A stretch of 64,000 nucleotides of DNA, from assembly GCA_033002965.1 (NCBI GenBank), contig JAURVB010012375.1, positions 86,176 through 150,175 of the forward strand, given 5' to 3'. The stretch's first letter is position 1. Every line of letters begins with the position of its first letter. Under the pieces are notes generated by a model that had not been told where the DNA came from, did no database searches, and worked only from the letters and a program-made list of their open reading frames with translations. The position numbers and the translations under genes are program-made. Of the stretch, positions 34,306-48,000 are shown piece after piece. The stretch is from Piper betle. Lineage: Eukaryota > Streptophyta > Magnoliopsida > Piperales > Piperaceae.

Positions 34306-37300
34306 ATGGAGACTGGGGGCAATTCTCTCCCTTCCGGGCCTGATGGAGTTAAAAGGAAGGTTTCATATTTTTACGAACCTGAGGTGGGAAACTACTATTA
34401 TGGTCAAGGTCACCCTATGAAGCCACACCGTATTCGGATGACACATTCTCTACTGGCTCACTATAAACTATTGAATCACATGACTATTCTGAAGCCATTC
34501 CCAGCGAGAGAGAAGGATCTTTGCCGTTTTCATGCCGACGATTACGTGTCGTTTTTAATGGGCATTACACCAGAGACGCAGCAGGATCAACTCAGGGCAT
34601 TGAAGAGGTTTAACGTCGGAGAAGACTGTCCAGTGTTTGATGGCCTATTTTCTTTTTGCCAGACATATGCTGGTGGCTCGGTTGGAGGTGCTGTTAAACT
34701 AAATAAGGCACAATCTGATATTGCTATCAACTGGGCCGGCGGTCTTCACCATGCCAAGAAGTGTGAGGCTTCTGGCTTCTGCTATGTCAATGACATTGTC
34801 CTTGCAATATTGGAACTGCTCAAAACATTTGAGGTTAGTTAATTTCTAGACAGATTTCACTCGCAATAGTTGTTTTTGATACTGTGAATTACTTTAGTTT
34901 CATGTACTTGGGGAATATTGTTATGGTTCAAATTCTAAGCTAGCTTCTTATGAATATTCATTACATCAATGGCTGTTTATCCATTCAGCATGTTTATCGA
35001 CTGAATTATATGTGTCATTTACTTAATGAAAAACACTAATGCAGGCTAGAACTATTGTTAGGGCTAAAATTCTAAGCTAATTTCTTATGAATATTCATTA
35101 TGTGTTAATAGCTGTTTCTCCATTCAAGATGTTTATGGACTGAATTATATATGTCATTTAATTAATAAAAGAACACTGATACAGGATAGAGCTATAGCTG
35201 TCGTGTCTATAATGTGCTGTTTCTTTACTGGACATATCATAAGTTTTTTTAAAAAAAAAGAAATGGAAAACAAGGAAAAATGGTCTTAATTTAAATCAGT
35301 GGTTGGTAAGGAACTTTTGAATCTTCCTATTGGTACTATGGCACTTTTTTGCAATCGTTGGTTTAGTAATTTAAAAAGACAAGATGCAACCTTTGAGCTC
35401 TCTCTTTTTGTTGTTTAGGATAAAAAAGATTTCTGTTTAATCTTTGAAATTTATGCTGTTAAAATATGGCTTCTGTTGTACCATTTTACTTATATTGTTT
35501 TGATCTGTTCTTGTTATGTCTTACATCTATATTTTTTGAGCAATTGTATTTACTATTTGCCATTTAAGTTGCTTACATGTCTCGATTTCTGTACTTATGA
35601 TGCCAGCGTGTGCTTTATGTTGATATTGATATCCACCATGGTGATGGTGTGGAAGAGGCTTTCTACACAACCGACAGGGTAATGACTGTTTCATTCCATA
35701 AATTTGGTGACTACTTTCCTGGTACAGGCGACATGCGTGACATTGGACATGGAAAAGGGAAATATTATTCACTGAATGTGCCATTAGATGATGGCATTGA
35801 TGATGAAAGTTATCAGTCCTTGTTTAAACCAATCGTGGGGAAAGTTATGGAAATGTTCAAGCCTGGAGCAGTAGTTCTTCAGTGTGGCGCAGACTCTTTG
35901 TCAGGAGATAGATTGGGATGCTTCAATCTTTCAATCAAAGGACATGCAGAGTGTGTAAGATTCATGAGGTCCTTCAATGTGCCATTGCTGCTGCTAGGAG
36001 GTGGAGGGTATACAATCAGAAATGTTGCTCGCTGCTGGTGCTATGAAGTATGAATTCAGCGACATATATTATTTATAAATTTAATATAATTGGTTTTCAT
36101 AGCCAGTCTTCATCAGCAATATCATTTTTTTTAGCAACCAAACGTGACCTTGTTTTATCTATTCTAATGAAAACATGGTGGTGTTTCTTAACAGACCGCA
36201 GTTGCAGTTGGAGAGGATATAGAGGACAAAATGCCCTTTCATGAATATTATGAATATTTTGGTCCAGATTATACTCTTCATGTTGCTCCAAGTAACATGG
36301 AGAATAAAAACTCCCGGAAGTCATTGGAGGATACCAGGTCCAAGCTACTTGATAATCTTTCCAGGATCCGACATGCCCCAAGTGTTCCATTCCAGGAAAG
36401 ACCACCTGATACTGAGCTTCCAGAGGTGAGTTACTAATAATTTTTGTTCTACTTGTATAGAACTGCCTGGATGCAGTTTTTCATTTTTAGGTCTTCTTTG
36501 GTGACATATTTCAGAAATGATTTGCTACTGGTTATGGTTGTGTGGATATGAAATAAGCCCAAGGAACTTTTCATTTTTATATGCCAAAGAGTCTCTCAAT
36601 ACATTGATGGAAGAAATAAGCATTTTTACCTTGGAGTTATTTGGCTCCTCAGCTAAAGAAACCACATTTCTATTGCACAGAATTATGATAATAGTGAAAT
36701 GTTATTATGTTGTATCATGTAGGAAGCTTTCGTTGGCTTATCTTGTCAAATTAGTGCAGTGTGTTATTGCAGATTACCTTTTATGATAAGATCAACTTCA
36801 ATTTGTATTAGAAGTTGTTTTTGTACAGTATTTTCTTTAGAGTAGATGAGCATGCATGGCCTAGCTTTTGATGCAGCACGACCTTCTAATGACGGACCTA
36901 TCTTGTACTCTTCTAGTATGTATAGTTATAATTTTTGTCCCAGGAAGGCTAAGGTGTAGAGTTGTTCCTGTTTCTATTGAGTTTTTATTTGTTAAACCTG
37001 CTTTGAAGTCATTGGAACGTTGTAGGCTTAGTTTAGAATAGTTGCTGCCTTTTAGTACTTTTTTGCCAAGTGTTTTGCCTACTCTCATGTATGAGGGGTA
37101 TTTTTGTAACCTCCAGAATTGATGAATTAAGAACTCGATCACAGGAGAGGTCAACCACTTTGATGTTTTTTTCAAAGTGAAGACTTCATCTCTATCCTGC
37201 TTTTCCTTCCTCTTCTTTCATATCAATTTTCTATGTGTCCCTACCCTTTCTCATTCCATTGATGGTTATGGAGCTCTTTCTCTGTTTCTGGCCGTCATCA

Positions 37301-38342
37301 TTATCTAATGGTTTGAACTTTGAAATGTTTGGTTGCATCAATTATGCTTGAATTACTAAAGTCAGAGGTCATCATTGTCTCTATTATTTAGTTACGAGAT
37401 GGTTTTTGGTACTTGCCAATCTGAACCTGTCAGATCTGGATAATTGTGAATTTTAGAATCTGTTTATTGGCTCTGATTATTTTCATCGGTAGTAGAAGGG
37501 TGTAGTTGTAATGTTTGACTGTATAGAAACTTAACTTAACATGGTATTTGTTGCAGTTTGTTGATCACATACTTGATAAGTCATTAAGCATAATAATTCT
37601 TTTGTTTGATCAGGTGGATGAAGATCAAGAAGATGCTGATGAGAGATGGGATCCTCATTCGGACATGGAAGTTGATAACTCTAACCAAGCTGATGAGCCT
37701 TTTCAGTTAGTATTTTATCTGTTTGCTATCTAACTTATTTTAGATTGTGTTTGCCTGCTTCTGTTCTTAGAAGTTGCTATTTTTCACCTTCAGGAAACTA
37801 GCTCCTGGCAATATTCAAAACATGAGGCTCAAGAAAGAAAATATTGATTCTGATTTTAAGGATCAGGTGATTCTCTTTCATGATAAGTCATGTTGCCCGG
37901 TAGTCAATTTCATGAATCTACTAGTTTCTTTTGTCTTTGTCATATATGCTCAATATTTTTAGCAGTTTTCTCCGTGTTTGTATTTGCATTGAATTTTGAT
38001 GTTTTTTACTGCCTTGTGACATTTCTAATATCCGGTATCTATTTTCAGGAGGATCACAAAGGAAAAGTGGATGTTCTTAAATACCCAGAACCAACAGTGG
38101 AGGATACATCATCTTCCAAGGTTAAACATCCCATTAGAAAGTCTTTGAAACATTCGGCTTTATATTGTGCTCGTTTTATTTTATCGAACAAATTTTGATA
38201 TCATTGTGTGCCAAAATAGGCTCAAGGTGCAGACCCTATGTTGGTAGACGAACACGAAACTAAAGGCGATGTGAAGATGGAGACGGTGAATAGCCCAAAC
38301 AAATCAAGTGAACCAGCTCTGCCCACCTATCCAAAGTTGTAA
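34306..38342 (+). CDS. HDA19: Histone deacetylase, class I RPD3 type, HDA19-like
   Basis: Seven coding exons with GT/AG introns join in frame to a 519-residue protein: 34306-34833, 35607-36047, 36195-36425, 37614-37705, 37794-37866, 38049-38120 and 38220-38342. It removes acetyl groups from histone lysines in the nucleus, normally within co-repressor complexes. The catalytic domain (about 20-330) is complete: [31 protein letters not shown], the active-site pair in GGLHHAKK (His148/149), zinc ligands Asp184 and His186 in DIDIHHGDG and Asp272 in [12 protein letters not shown], then [27 protein letters not shown] and an acidic, Lys-rich tail ([20 protein letters not shown]) point to HDA19 rather than HDA6. 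I chose ATG 34306, which gives METGGNSL; it follows an apparent leader intron ending at 34269. Length is close to the roughly 500 residues usual for HDA19. No stop or shift was found. The C-terminal tail after residue 440 is the most divergent part. Confidence 0.95.
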
Positions 38343-38577
38343 AATTATACAACCGCAAGATGACACATTATTTCCATTGGAGGCCAAACAACGTCAAGCT
38401 ATATGCATGCATGTCAGAATTTTGAGTTATGCAAATTTGGCTGCGGTGAAGTTGGGTAGCCGTTTGTACATACTCGGAGTTGTATGATCGAAGAAAAACA
38501 TTGTAACTACTTCTGTCGGTGACCTTTTTGGTCTTCTCCTGACTATTTTTTTGACAACTATTGACGAACATTTTTTC

Positions 38578-38583
38578 AATAAA
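38578..38583 (+). terminator. Polyadenylation signal of the deacetylase gene
   Basis: AATAAA lies 236 bp after the stop codon, in a T-rich context. It is the first perfect hexamer after the gene and the likely near-upstream element. Confidence 0.55.
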
Positions 38584-38639
38584 AGCATTCCTTGGGAAAA
38601 CTTTGCAACCCTTAGGCTGAAGGAAGACATTGGGATCCT

Positions 38640-38990
38640 CGCCCCTTCACCCCCCTCTACTTATGAGTGTGTTTTACAGAAACCTTGTGTCTCACGACTG
38701 TTATCATTCCCCGGCAAACTCAGCGCACGTGGAACGACGGTGAGTTTGCGAGTGAACAATTGATGAGATAATCTGCTAACGCCCTTTGTAAAAATATCAG
38801 CCATTTGATCAGTAGTTGAAATGTAGCGAACAAAAAGTATGCCATTCTGAACCCTCTCATGAATAGAGTGATCATCCAATTCGACATGTTTTGTACGATC
38901 ATGAGAATAGGATTAGCATTTAAGTACGTTGCACTTATAATGTCGCGCCAAATGCGAGGTATTGAGGGAGTTCGAACATTCAAGTCACTA
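38640..38990 (-). pseudogene. Ty1/copia RNase H C-terminal remnant
   Basis: The minus strand gives, first in one frame, NVRTPSIPRIWRDIISATYL, then in another ELDDHSIHERVQNGILFVRY, ISTTDQMADIFTKGVSR and HQLFTRKLTV. This is the end of copia pol (RNase H, with the ADIFTK signature), frame-shifted once near 38885. It lies convergent to the deacetylase gene, about 60 bp past its polyadenylation signal. No LTR is obvious nearby. Confidence 0.8.
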
Positions 38991-38999
38991 GGCAGATGG

Positions 39000-39960
39000 A
39001 GGCTTTTTTATCCATGTATCACGAGTTTTGTTGTTGGGGGCAGTGAGCATCAAACGGAGCTTGCTCCCTCCATTGGATGAATAGCAAGTCTTCCGACTCT
39101 TCACCTCTTCCCTCCAACAGAGATCTGAGTTTCTTGTAGTTTAACGTGGAGTACTTCAAATTTAAATCGTATGCAAATGGAAGGTAATAGAGATTTTAGA
39201 TGTCACAATGCCTCCTACGCTTCACACCATACCCAGGTGTCCACTAAAAGCGGTGAAGCTCAGACTGGGCAATCAAGTGGAGATGCAAGGGAAGAAGATG
39301 GTGGTGAGCTACAAGGTTTATGCTACATAGAGGAGAAGATTGAAGGCCTTCTGAGGGATCAAATGAAGGAAATCGACTTCCTAAGATTCAATATATAGGG
39401 AGATATGGGTAGTTATGCACACTAATTAAGTGGAAGAAATATGTATTTATTGATTTTTAAAGTAGAAGTGTATAAGTGTTCAAATAGTTACACTATTTGT
39501 GCCTTAAAACTATTTGTACCCTAATGCTAATTTTTAATGTTATTTTTTACACCTTTAATGTTGTTAAAAGTGTAAATATTAATGGACCAATGAAACTATT
39601 AATAAACGGTAATATTATTAATTTCAAATTAAATAATTATTAATAGACCAATGAAACTACCATGCAAAATAAACCACAATGTAAGAAAGGCTAAAACACT
39701 ACAAGATCAAACACGATATTAATGTAAATGGTTGAAAAAATACCTAGCCACTTTATATTAATTTAATTCAAAACATTTGGTAAAATAGCTTATAAAATAA
39801 ATTGAGTTCTCCTTATACACAGCAACATTTAAATGAAAACATTATTATCTATTTACACATCAAGCAAGCAGGTTTCATTACAAGTTATATTTCTTCATTC
39901 AATACATGCAAGAGAAAGTCCACTCAATAAAGAATACCAACATAAATAAATTAGTTGAAT
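39000..39960. other. Intergenic stretch, no supported gene
   Basis: A plus-strand open frame at 39171-39398 gives a hydrophilic peptide ending EEKIEGLLRDQMKEIDFLRF. It has no start context or homology I know. The rest is AT-rich. Confidence 0.35.
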
Positions 39961-39979
39961 TACATAATAAAACCTTCAA

Positions 39980-40468
39980 CTAATATAGGTTGCTCATCAC
40001 CTTTTCTTCCTCCTCACTATCATGCACATCACTACCTTTCTCTCCTATCTCCAACCCTTGTATACCTTCTGCACATGCTTTCTCATCCTCATTGTCTGGT
40101 ATTTCCAACCCAAGCAATCTATCTGAAGCTTCTGCGTTTTCCTTCCCTATGAGCACCTGATCACTAGACATTTCTGGTATGCCATCCATTTTCTGCGTCC
40201 CACAAGGTTCCATCCCACCTGAAGGAATGCCAAGGAGGATGTCTTTTATGTCTCCATTTGAGGGCCCCAAACAATCAAGATGATCAATGGAATCATCAGC
40301 ATCATCATCGTCGGCATATAATATGGACGCTGCCCTGCATTTGATGGAATTAGCTGCCTTCAGGAAGGCCTCTTCAATGGCTTCGGGAGGGAGCGTGCAA
40401 TCTTCAAGTCCGGCATCTTCCAGTCTTGGTGGCTTGATAGTGTCAAGCAATCCACCAGTCGTCTCCAT
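39980..40468 (-). CDS. Acidic protein of unknown function, 162 aa
   Basis: A single coding exon starts at METTGGLLDTIKPPRLEDAG and continues LEDCTLPPEAIEEAFLKAAN, then SILYADDDDADDSIDHLDCL, and ends LEIGEKGSDVHDSEEEEKVM. I chose the ATG at 40468 because the sequence just before it (TGTCTTTGTTAG then AA) is a good 3' splice site, so the in-frame ATG five codons further up would be intronic. The protein is strongly acidic, without membrane segments, signal peptide or known domain. The N-terminal block (KPPRLEDAGLEDC-LPP-I-EAF-KAA) is well structured and from memory resembles a small uncharacterised plant family. The acidic middle and tail look disordered. The long leader intron and CGG-rich leader (about 42609-42735) support a real, expressed gene. 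Its role is unknown. Confidence 0.75.
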   Translation of the reverse strand: METTGGLLDTIKPPRLEDAGLEDCTLPPEAIEEAFLKAANSIKCRAASILYADDDDADDSIDHLDCLGPSNGDIKDILLGIPSGGMEPCGTQKMDGIPEMSSDQVLIGKENAEASDRLLGLEIPDNEDEKACAEGIQGLEIGEKGSDVHDSEEEEKVMSNLY

Positions 40469-41048
40469 TTCTAACAAAGACATGGAGATTTAGTTAGCAA
40501 TTATATGGTCATTAAGAATAAGTGATTTGTAGCTGATAACATGAACAACATAAAAAAAGCTATATTGCTGCCCATGTTTGTGTCAGTAGCGAACATTTTG
40601 GTCCCCATATCAAATTTTGTAATAAATAAACTATAGATTTGAGTCCAAAATAGTTGCCTAAACCAAAATTAAGAGCATGTAGAGTGTGGTACATTCTAAT
40701 GTCTTCGACCTGGATATACTGATTTCTCAATGGATGTTGGCAAACAATACTAATAAAGATCATAATTATAAGAATCCAGCTCCCTTTCCCAATCTAATCA
40801 TAAATACAAACAAGAATATTTATTAAGTAGACATGATTACTATCTCATATTCTTCTGCAAGAAGGCAAGGCAAATTTTTAACCTCTGTTATACTAATAAT
40901 ATAGCACTTTGTCTTAGTCTCCAAAGTAAGATTTTTAAGAATAGAAAGTCCTCCCGTCATAATAGCACCTGCTTTCCAACAACTTCAAATTTACATTTTA
41001 CATGCAACTTGTTGGCGTGCCACTTATACATGTCAAAATAATGCTAAT

Positions 41049-41098
<50 letters not shown>

Positions 41099-42735
41099 AT
41101 TTCCTTTCATGATCGAAAATAAAGGTGAACTTCAGAATCCTTTGTATATTAACCTTTTCAAACCAGAACTAGCAAAATCGATACAAAGCAAATATGGTAG
41201 ATGCTCCCAATCTAGGACGTAGGAAACATTACACCACCACTGAATGCTCAACTCTAGCATGAAGAAAACATTAAACCCCCAAATCAACTTTAAAACAAGT
41301 TAAGAGCAATCAATTAAACAAGAAAGAAGACATTAGTCAAGATATATTTGTTTCATGAGCCGATACATAATAAGGAACAGTTGACAACCCACACACCTAC
41401 CTTAGATAAGATGGGAAGAAAACAAGAGATACAGTATAGCACAAATGGAAGGAAGGCATCAAAATTCAGGATAATAAGGGGAAAAAATAGAGATGGGAAC
41501 CGTTAAGAAAAGACAATATGGAAACCTTCCTTGCTACTCTCAAAAAGCAACAGCATAACAACAAGAGTGCTCTTTTGATTCCCTCACAGCATAGTTTTCA
41601 TCTAATTAGCATAATGTAGAATAACCACCACACTACCAATGCTAAACATGAGAACTTCCCAGCACTCGTTGCCAACAAAACCACAAGTATGTATTTTCAT
41701 CTCCCTTCATGGCATAGCTTCCCTCTGACTATCAATGTCAGAACTTTTTTAGAAAAAATTTGCTAAATATAACAACCGAAAATAATGATAGGTTATCTCC
41801 AATCATAATATAAATTTGCATCTAGTGATCAAAACTGCAAATTCACAACCACCACTACCAAAAAACGCTAATGCTAAATATAAGACCTTTCAAGCACCCA
41901 AAAACATAAAAAACAATAAGAATGCCTTCTCACTTGACCATAAAACCATAAGAACTATCTCTCTTCACAACACATTTTGTCCATTTGATCACTGACATCA
42001 TGGTAAGGACAGCATCAATAATAGAAAAAACACAAAAATGGCAAGAAAGATTTTCAAGCTCACACCTACAAATTATGCCAAAAAGCAGCAAAATCAAAGA
42101 TTTTCCCAATCAGTCACAACACCCAGCTGCTTGAGGACAACAAACAAATTAAGATAAAAAAATTCAAATAAAACAGAAAAAAAGTAAGAAATTAGCCCTA
42201 AAACCAGCGAAATAAAGAACTTTTCCAAACAAAACTAAACGCAAAATTCCCAATGGTGATCAAAGATTTCAAAATCATACAATCAGCGGCACTAACAGAA
42301 GAAAAAAATCATAACTTTCAAGCCCTGAGTCACAAATTAGCTCCAAAAACAGCTCATTTCACTATATTTTGTTTTATTCTCATCAACAACCACATAATTT
42401 TCCATCAGATGATTCAAGTGAACGACTACCAACACAAACCAAATAATGTATTCACAAATTTACCTCAAAAAACAGCTAAAATCAAGCATTTTACTATCAT
42501 CACACATTATAGTTTCCAATATTGATCAATCACAGATCTTATTCATCGCCATCATCAAAATGATGAATGTAAAAAGAAAAACCCCGAAACTTCCTGTCAA
42601 CAAACTACCTCAAAAAGCAGTCAAAGGATTTTGCGGATCAACCAAGACAATCGATCACTTGAGAACGAGAAGAAGCTCCGACGGAGAGCTGCGGCGGCGG
42701 CGGCGGCGACGACTACCTCCGGATGCAGACCATTT
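40469..42735 (-). other. Leader intron and non-coding first exon of the acidic-protein gene
   Basis: On the minus strand a first exon from about 42735 contains a (GGC)n-type run (about 42692-42715) and CTC-rich text. A good donor is GAG|GTAGTTTG at 42608, and the acceptor is TTTGTTAG just before the start codon, giving an intron of about 2.1 kb. The intron is AT-rich and holds a (TA)n run. Exon limits are inferred. Confidence 0.5.
41051..41096. repeat. (TA)n microsatellite
   Basis: An uninterrupted run of 23 AT/TA dinucleotides, inside the proposed leader intron. Confidence 0.95.
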
Positions 42736-42758
42736 GGAGGTATTAAAACTAATTATTA

Positions 42759-42766
42759 TTTTTATA
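42759..42766 (-). promoter_or_regulatory. TATA box of the acidic-protein gene
   Basis: The minus strand reads TATAAAAA about 30 bp before the proposed start of the GC-rich leader exon. The position fits a plant core promoter. Confidence 0.5.
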
Positions 42767-42789
42767 ATAAACAAAATTATAATATAATT

Positions 42790-45018
42790 TAATCATTATT
42801 ATTACATTTAAAAGTATTTTTACACGGGATTAAACATATAAAAAATAAAGATAAATAAAAAATCAACAATGACTCACATAAAATATAAATATTAAGGTTT
42901 TTTTAAATTCTTTTTCTATTTTAAAGCCCTGTATAATTCGATTTCCAACCGAAGTTTTTACACCTAAAAAATTATCAATATTTTAAACCGAATTAAATCG
43001 AATTTTAATAATGATTAAACCAAACTGACGTATTTGGCTCAATTCGGTCAATTATTTTAATATCAATAGAATTTCACTCGACACTACGTCACAGTCCAGT
43101 AAAAGCTCCTAAAAATTGATTTTGGGCTCAATCTGGAATCAAATCAAATCATAAAAATAGGAATATCTAAGTGGTCCAATAGCTCGATAAAAATATACGT
43201 TTTGGAAAAAATAAAATTAGAAGTATATAAAATGTTAGGTTAAAGATAATTTTTTATTTATCTTAACTAAACCATGCACAGATGGCATGCTACATATTAC
43301 ATCTCCATGCCATCACTAGGGCTAATACAACCATGCAAGTACAAAAGTTGTTCGGATTAGGGTGGATGTCGAGTGTATGAAGCTAGTTTGGTAGCATTTG
43401 AAATTTCCTTTTTAAAATGAGAGATTTTAATATTTTATATAAGAGCTTGCATAAATGAGTTATATTTCATATAATTTGTATGAGTTACACTTTTTATTTT
43501 GAATAATTTAAAAAGATTCAAAAATTGCATAGATAAATAAAATAATAAATAATAATGTTAATTATAAAATTTTAACACAATATAATGTTTCTAATTCTTT
43601 TTCTTAATTATCAAAGTAATTATAATAAAAAATAATTTCAAAATATATACTAATTTGTGCATCTCTTAAAAATTTAAAAGTAGGTGATAATAATATTAAA
43701 AAAAATAAAATTTTATCAATTTTCTACTTATGCACCATACTTTTAATATATATACATAGAAATATTATTTTGTAAAACCTATTAAAAAAGTTCAAATTAA
43801 ATATACAGCTCATATAAGCTATATAAGCCATAGCTCATATAAAATTTTCTCTTAATATAAACTATATTTAGGCTGGGATTAGAGATTATTCTATGACGGA
43901 TTGGCAATAAGGCCATTCATAGCATATGGTGAAGTTTGATCTGCTTTGATTAATACATACTCTTAGCTCAACTATATAGATTAATATACCCTCTTAGCTC
44001 GACTAATAACTTGATCTTTTGTCCATACGATATAGTTGACTCAAACAAAAACCGGCTCAAAGTTAGAATTCAACTCTAGTCAAGTGAGCAAGAGTGTAAA
44101 TATAATTGACAAATACACAAATTTTGGGTGTTGAATCTGTTGATTAATTCTTCCAACTTCATCGTTGATAATATCAAAATTGTATATAAATTTTGAAAAA
44201 AGAACATATACTTCTTCACAACAATGCAATAAGGAAGTATTTATACATGTCCAAATCAACGTAGTTAGTTTTTGTCATTCTCATCTTTATAAATATAACC
44301 TAAGCTTTTACCAAAAAAAGTATGAAGAAAATTTGGAATCCAAAGGTGATCTCAGACAATGTAAAATTTCAATGCAAAGTATCGAATCTTGAAAAGAAAT
44401 ATATACTCAATGCCATCTACGCAAAGTTATCTGGTGATTAGGATTATCTTGGCCTGGGGGGCACACTAAACAAAAATCTTTCGTTTTTCGATGTCAAATC
44501 CAATTTTTGCAAGCATGGAGAGCTTGATTTCATAGGTACACACTCACTCAATTTGAGGTTATTTCCGATTTGGTGTTACATCAACATTCTTGTTGTTACA
44601 GCAACTGGGTTATTACAAGACCTAAATACAAGGCTTAGAATATAAGAAAAACAGTTTGTGTATATTCCGACTAAGTCGATGGTGAACATGGCTACCATTC
44701 ATATCATCAATTGATTGAACTACAACATTACATAAAAATCTGCCCATATCATCACACAAAATCACTGGAAACCTGTCAACTTTGATGATACATGTTATGA
44801 TATACTCGGTATCAATCGGGACGGAAATATGTAACCCGGGAATGTGGAGGAAATAATAGTAATAGCATACCTGAATTTCTTAGGTTATAAGAATGGCAGT
44901 AATTTAGGTGCTCTACTGATCTAGTCAACTGCTATATATATCGAATGTACCCGTCGTTAAGGTCTTATGATTTCTGTAACTCTTCATTGGACAATATCGT
45001 GCACATCACTTGCTCATT
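42790..45018. other. AT-rich intergenic DNA
   Basis: I see no gene. Between 42925 and 43060, words such as ACCGAATTAAATCGAATTTT suggest an old non-autonomous DNA transposon. The short plus-strand open frame at 44165-44392 has no recognisable content. Confidence 0.4.
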
Positions 45019-48000
45019 TCAGTCAAGAATCATTTCTCCTGTAGCGAATGTGTTCCAGACAAGTGTTCCAATAATGTATAAAACCACTGCAACCTTAAAG
45101 ACTGTATCCTATGATCCTGTACACATTTGATTTTAAGTTCGTGTCCTGTAAAAGTAAATTGTGGACGAGAATAGATATCATAGAACAATAGTGATGATCG
45201 TATCGAGCAAGAACAAGGAAGAAGTATGAATACAATCGGACAAGAATAGAAATACATCATAGAACATACCTTGTTGGAGAATATAGTCCGTCACAGCCGT
45301 GCAAAAACACCAGCTAGGACTCCTGCAGTATTAGATAGACCCAACGAGATACCCTACATTTTAAGAATCAATTTTGTATCATCAAGAGACTTCAATTGAA
45401 AAAAATTATAAACTGTTAACATTTTTATCTTTAAAAAGCTAAAGAAAGCATAACACCACTTAATTTTATAATGTTTTGAGAAAAAGGATCATAAAAATTC
45501 CCTTTAAACACTAACTACGAGCTTACAACAACTTTTGGTCCATTATTTAGCTACGAGCCTACAACAGCGTACAACAGTTATTTTCTAAAGTTTGTGATTT
45601 TTACCACGATATTTATGTCAACAAAGTGCCCTCAGGAGGCAAGAAAATAGCTGCTTGCCTATAATCAATAATGAAGCATCCGTTTATTAAACGTCGAATT
45701 TGTGTTTTGGACCCTTCAAAGCAAAGTAAGACTGGGAGATATTTCTATACTATTCATTCCGTGCAAGAAATACAGCCAGCTGGTAAAAACCACAGACGCT
45801 CCTGTATTGTGGAGTTATATGACAAAGAAATTTGTCGAGTACGCACAATTAGTAGTTCTCAGATGAAATAACATGACCTTCAGAAAAGAAAAGGAATCAA
45901 AGTGAATAAAATGTCAGAAAGAATTTTGTACAGTAATGAAACAAACCTGACTGCATGCCATGCAAAATACAGCTAAAGCAGGAGTTCGGACATTGCTCAG
46001 TTGGGTGAGAAAGAAAGCAACCCAATAGATTGCATGATCTAAAACAACATACATTGCCAAAGAAAAGAAATTACGGGTGCAGTCATAGTGACTATCTCAA
46101 GGATGGTGAAAGCAACAATGAGAATCAACTGTCAGCAGTGAGTGTAAAATGGACTATATCCTTCAATTAACCAGTTAAGCTCTTCAGTTGGAAAAAGAAA
46201 TCCATAATGATTCAATAAATTATGTAATAAAAACACATTGGTGCTTCTATTTTCTTCAGAAACGAGCAGAGAAAACTGGCTATTATGGATAATACAAGAA
46301 ATTCATTTAATGTTGTTGAGTGCTCAAAATATGACATTTTCTAGCTACAACTTCTGCGCTTTATGGGAACACAAAAATTAAAGAAGAAAAATCCGATAGC
46401 AAAGTGACACGCCCTCAACAATTGATACTTTTACTTATATTTACCATGCGGACTGTAGTTATGGAAAAGCCTCAGCTCACAAGTGAGTCAGCTATCCATC
46501 CTCCGAAGTTTGCAAATACCGCCATTGTTAACCAGGGCAAAACACAGAACAATCCAGATTCAGTGAGGTTGAACTTAATACCTGAAAATGAATCATTGAC
46601 ACTTTATCAGTCAAAAAGTTCGTATCACATACCTCCAACTTCTAATAATCTTAAAACTGCAAAAAAGTATGATGGCATGCTCACATCATTTCTTTTTAAA
46701 GTAGAAAACCATGAATTCTCCGTACATATGTTTGGAATCTTGGACTGTGTTTATAACTTAGTATATTGACAAACTTGTCTATATTTTGAACATACGGAAA
46801 ATTTACGCACAAATATTACCCACTAGTCATTGTTTACCTGGTTATAATATGTTGGCATCCAAGTAAGAAGAATGAAAGTCCCCCAATTACGGCAGAAATG
46901 AGAGATGATAAGAGCCCAGACTGGTGCCTTGGATAAAATCAATTTCCATGGAATGGTTGAAACAGCTTCCTTTGCCACACTACCCTCCAGAATTAGTCTC
47001 TTCTCTTCAGGCTGAAGCTCTGGATCTTATTTAGGTGAGCTATATGCCTAATGAGCCACAAGCACACAGGAAAGCTGAGATAACCATATATATACATATA
47101 GGGAGAGATTATATTAAAGATGAGTTGGACACAGAACGATAAGATATATTAACAATTTGATGTTGACGAATGCTCAAAATCAATTTATACACTACCCCTT
47201 AAGCTAAAGCACAAACAGAAAAATGGAATATTTTATGAAGGAAATTTCCTTGCATGGATTCAGATACACATGCATAGATGGCTTAGTCTAAGCCGAGAAG
47301 AATAAAATAAATTGGACGAAACTGAAATAGACACCTTGCAATAATACCATAGGATCTTACTTTGCTCTGCCATAGTGCAAACCATATGCTCCCAAGAGAT
47401 CCAAATGCATAAAAGACAGACGACCAACCAAAATTGTTGATTAACACAGGTGAAAAGGCCAAGCCTGTCACAGACCCAAGATACATTCCGCTACAAACCA
47501 GGGCAAGTGGTCCGCTTCTCTCCGATACTGGAACCCATTTTGAAATTATATTTTTCATAGCAAGCATAGCAACACCCTGAAATGAAGTAATAACATACTA
47601 ATTATGACTATTTTCCTGTACTTAACTTATCTATTAAACACTAGGAAAAATAAGCCATCTAAAATATAGTTTTGCATGCCATGAAGCCAATGATAGAAAA
47701 ACCAATTCAGTGAATGCATACTCATCTGCTATCAGTAGAACAAAACATAATTCAGTATAGGTTTCATTGGGTGGTCAGTAAAGTTGCAGAACATAATATA
47801 GTAAGGTAGGATATTAGCAGAACCTCGCCAATGCCCATAAAAATGTGCGTCAACAGCAAGAAAGGAAGCCCAATCCTTGCAGCTAAGGGTGTGAGAACTG
47901 TTGCAATTGACCACCATACAACACCAAAACCTAAAACCAACTTGCCACCAATTTTATCTGCCCATATTCCTCCAATAATCTACAATGACAGATAGAAGAA

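Noticed and set aside
36517..37175. Open frames within the third deacetylase intron
   Set aside because: Intronic; splicing from 36425 to 37614 restores the conserved reading frame, and these frames match no known domain.
45671..45871. 66-codon plus-strand frame in the PHT4;4 region
   Set aside because: It lies in an intron-like part of the transporter relic on the opposite strand, with no recognisable domain.
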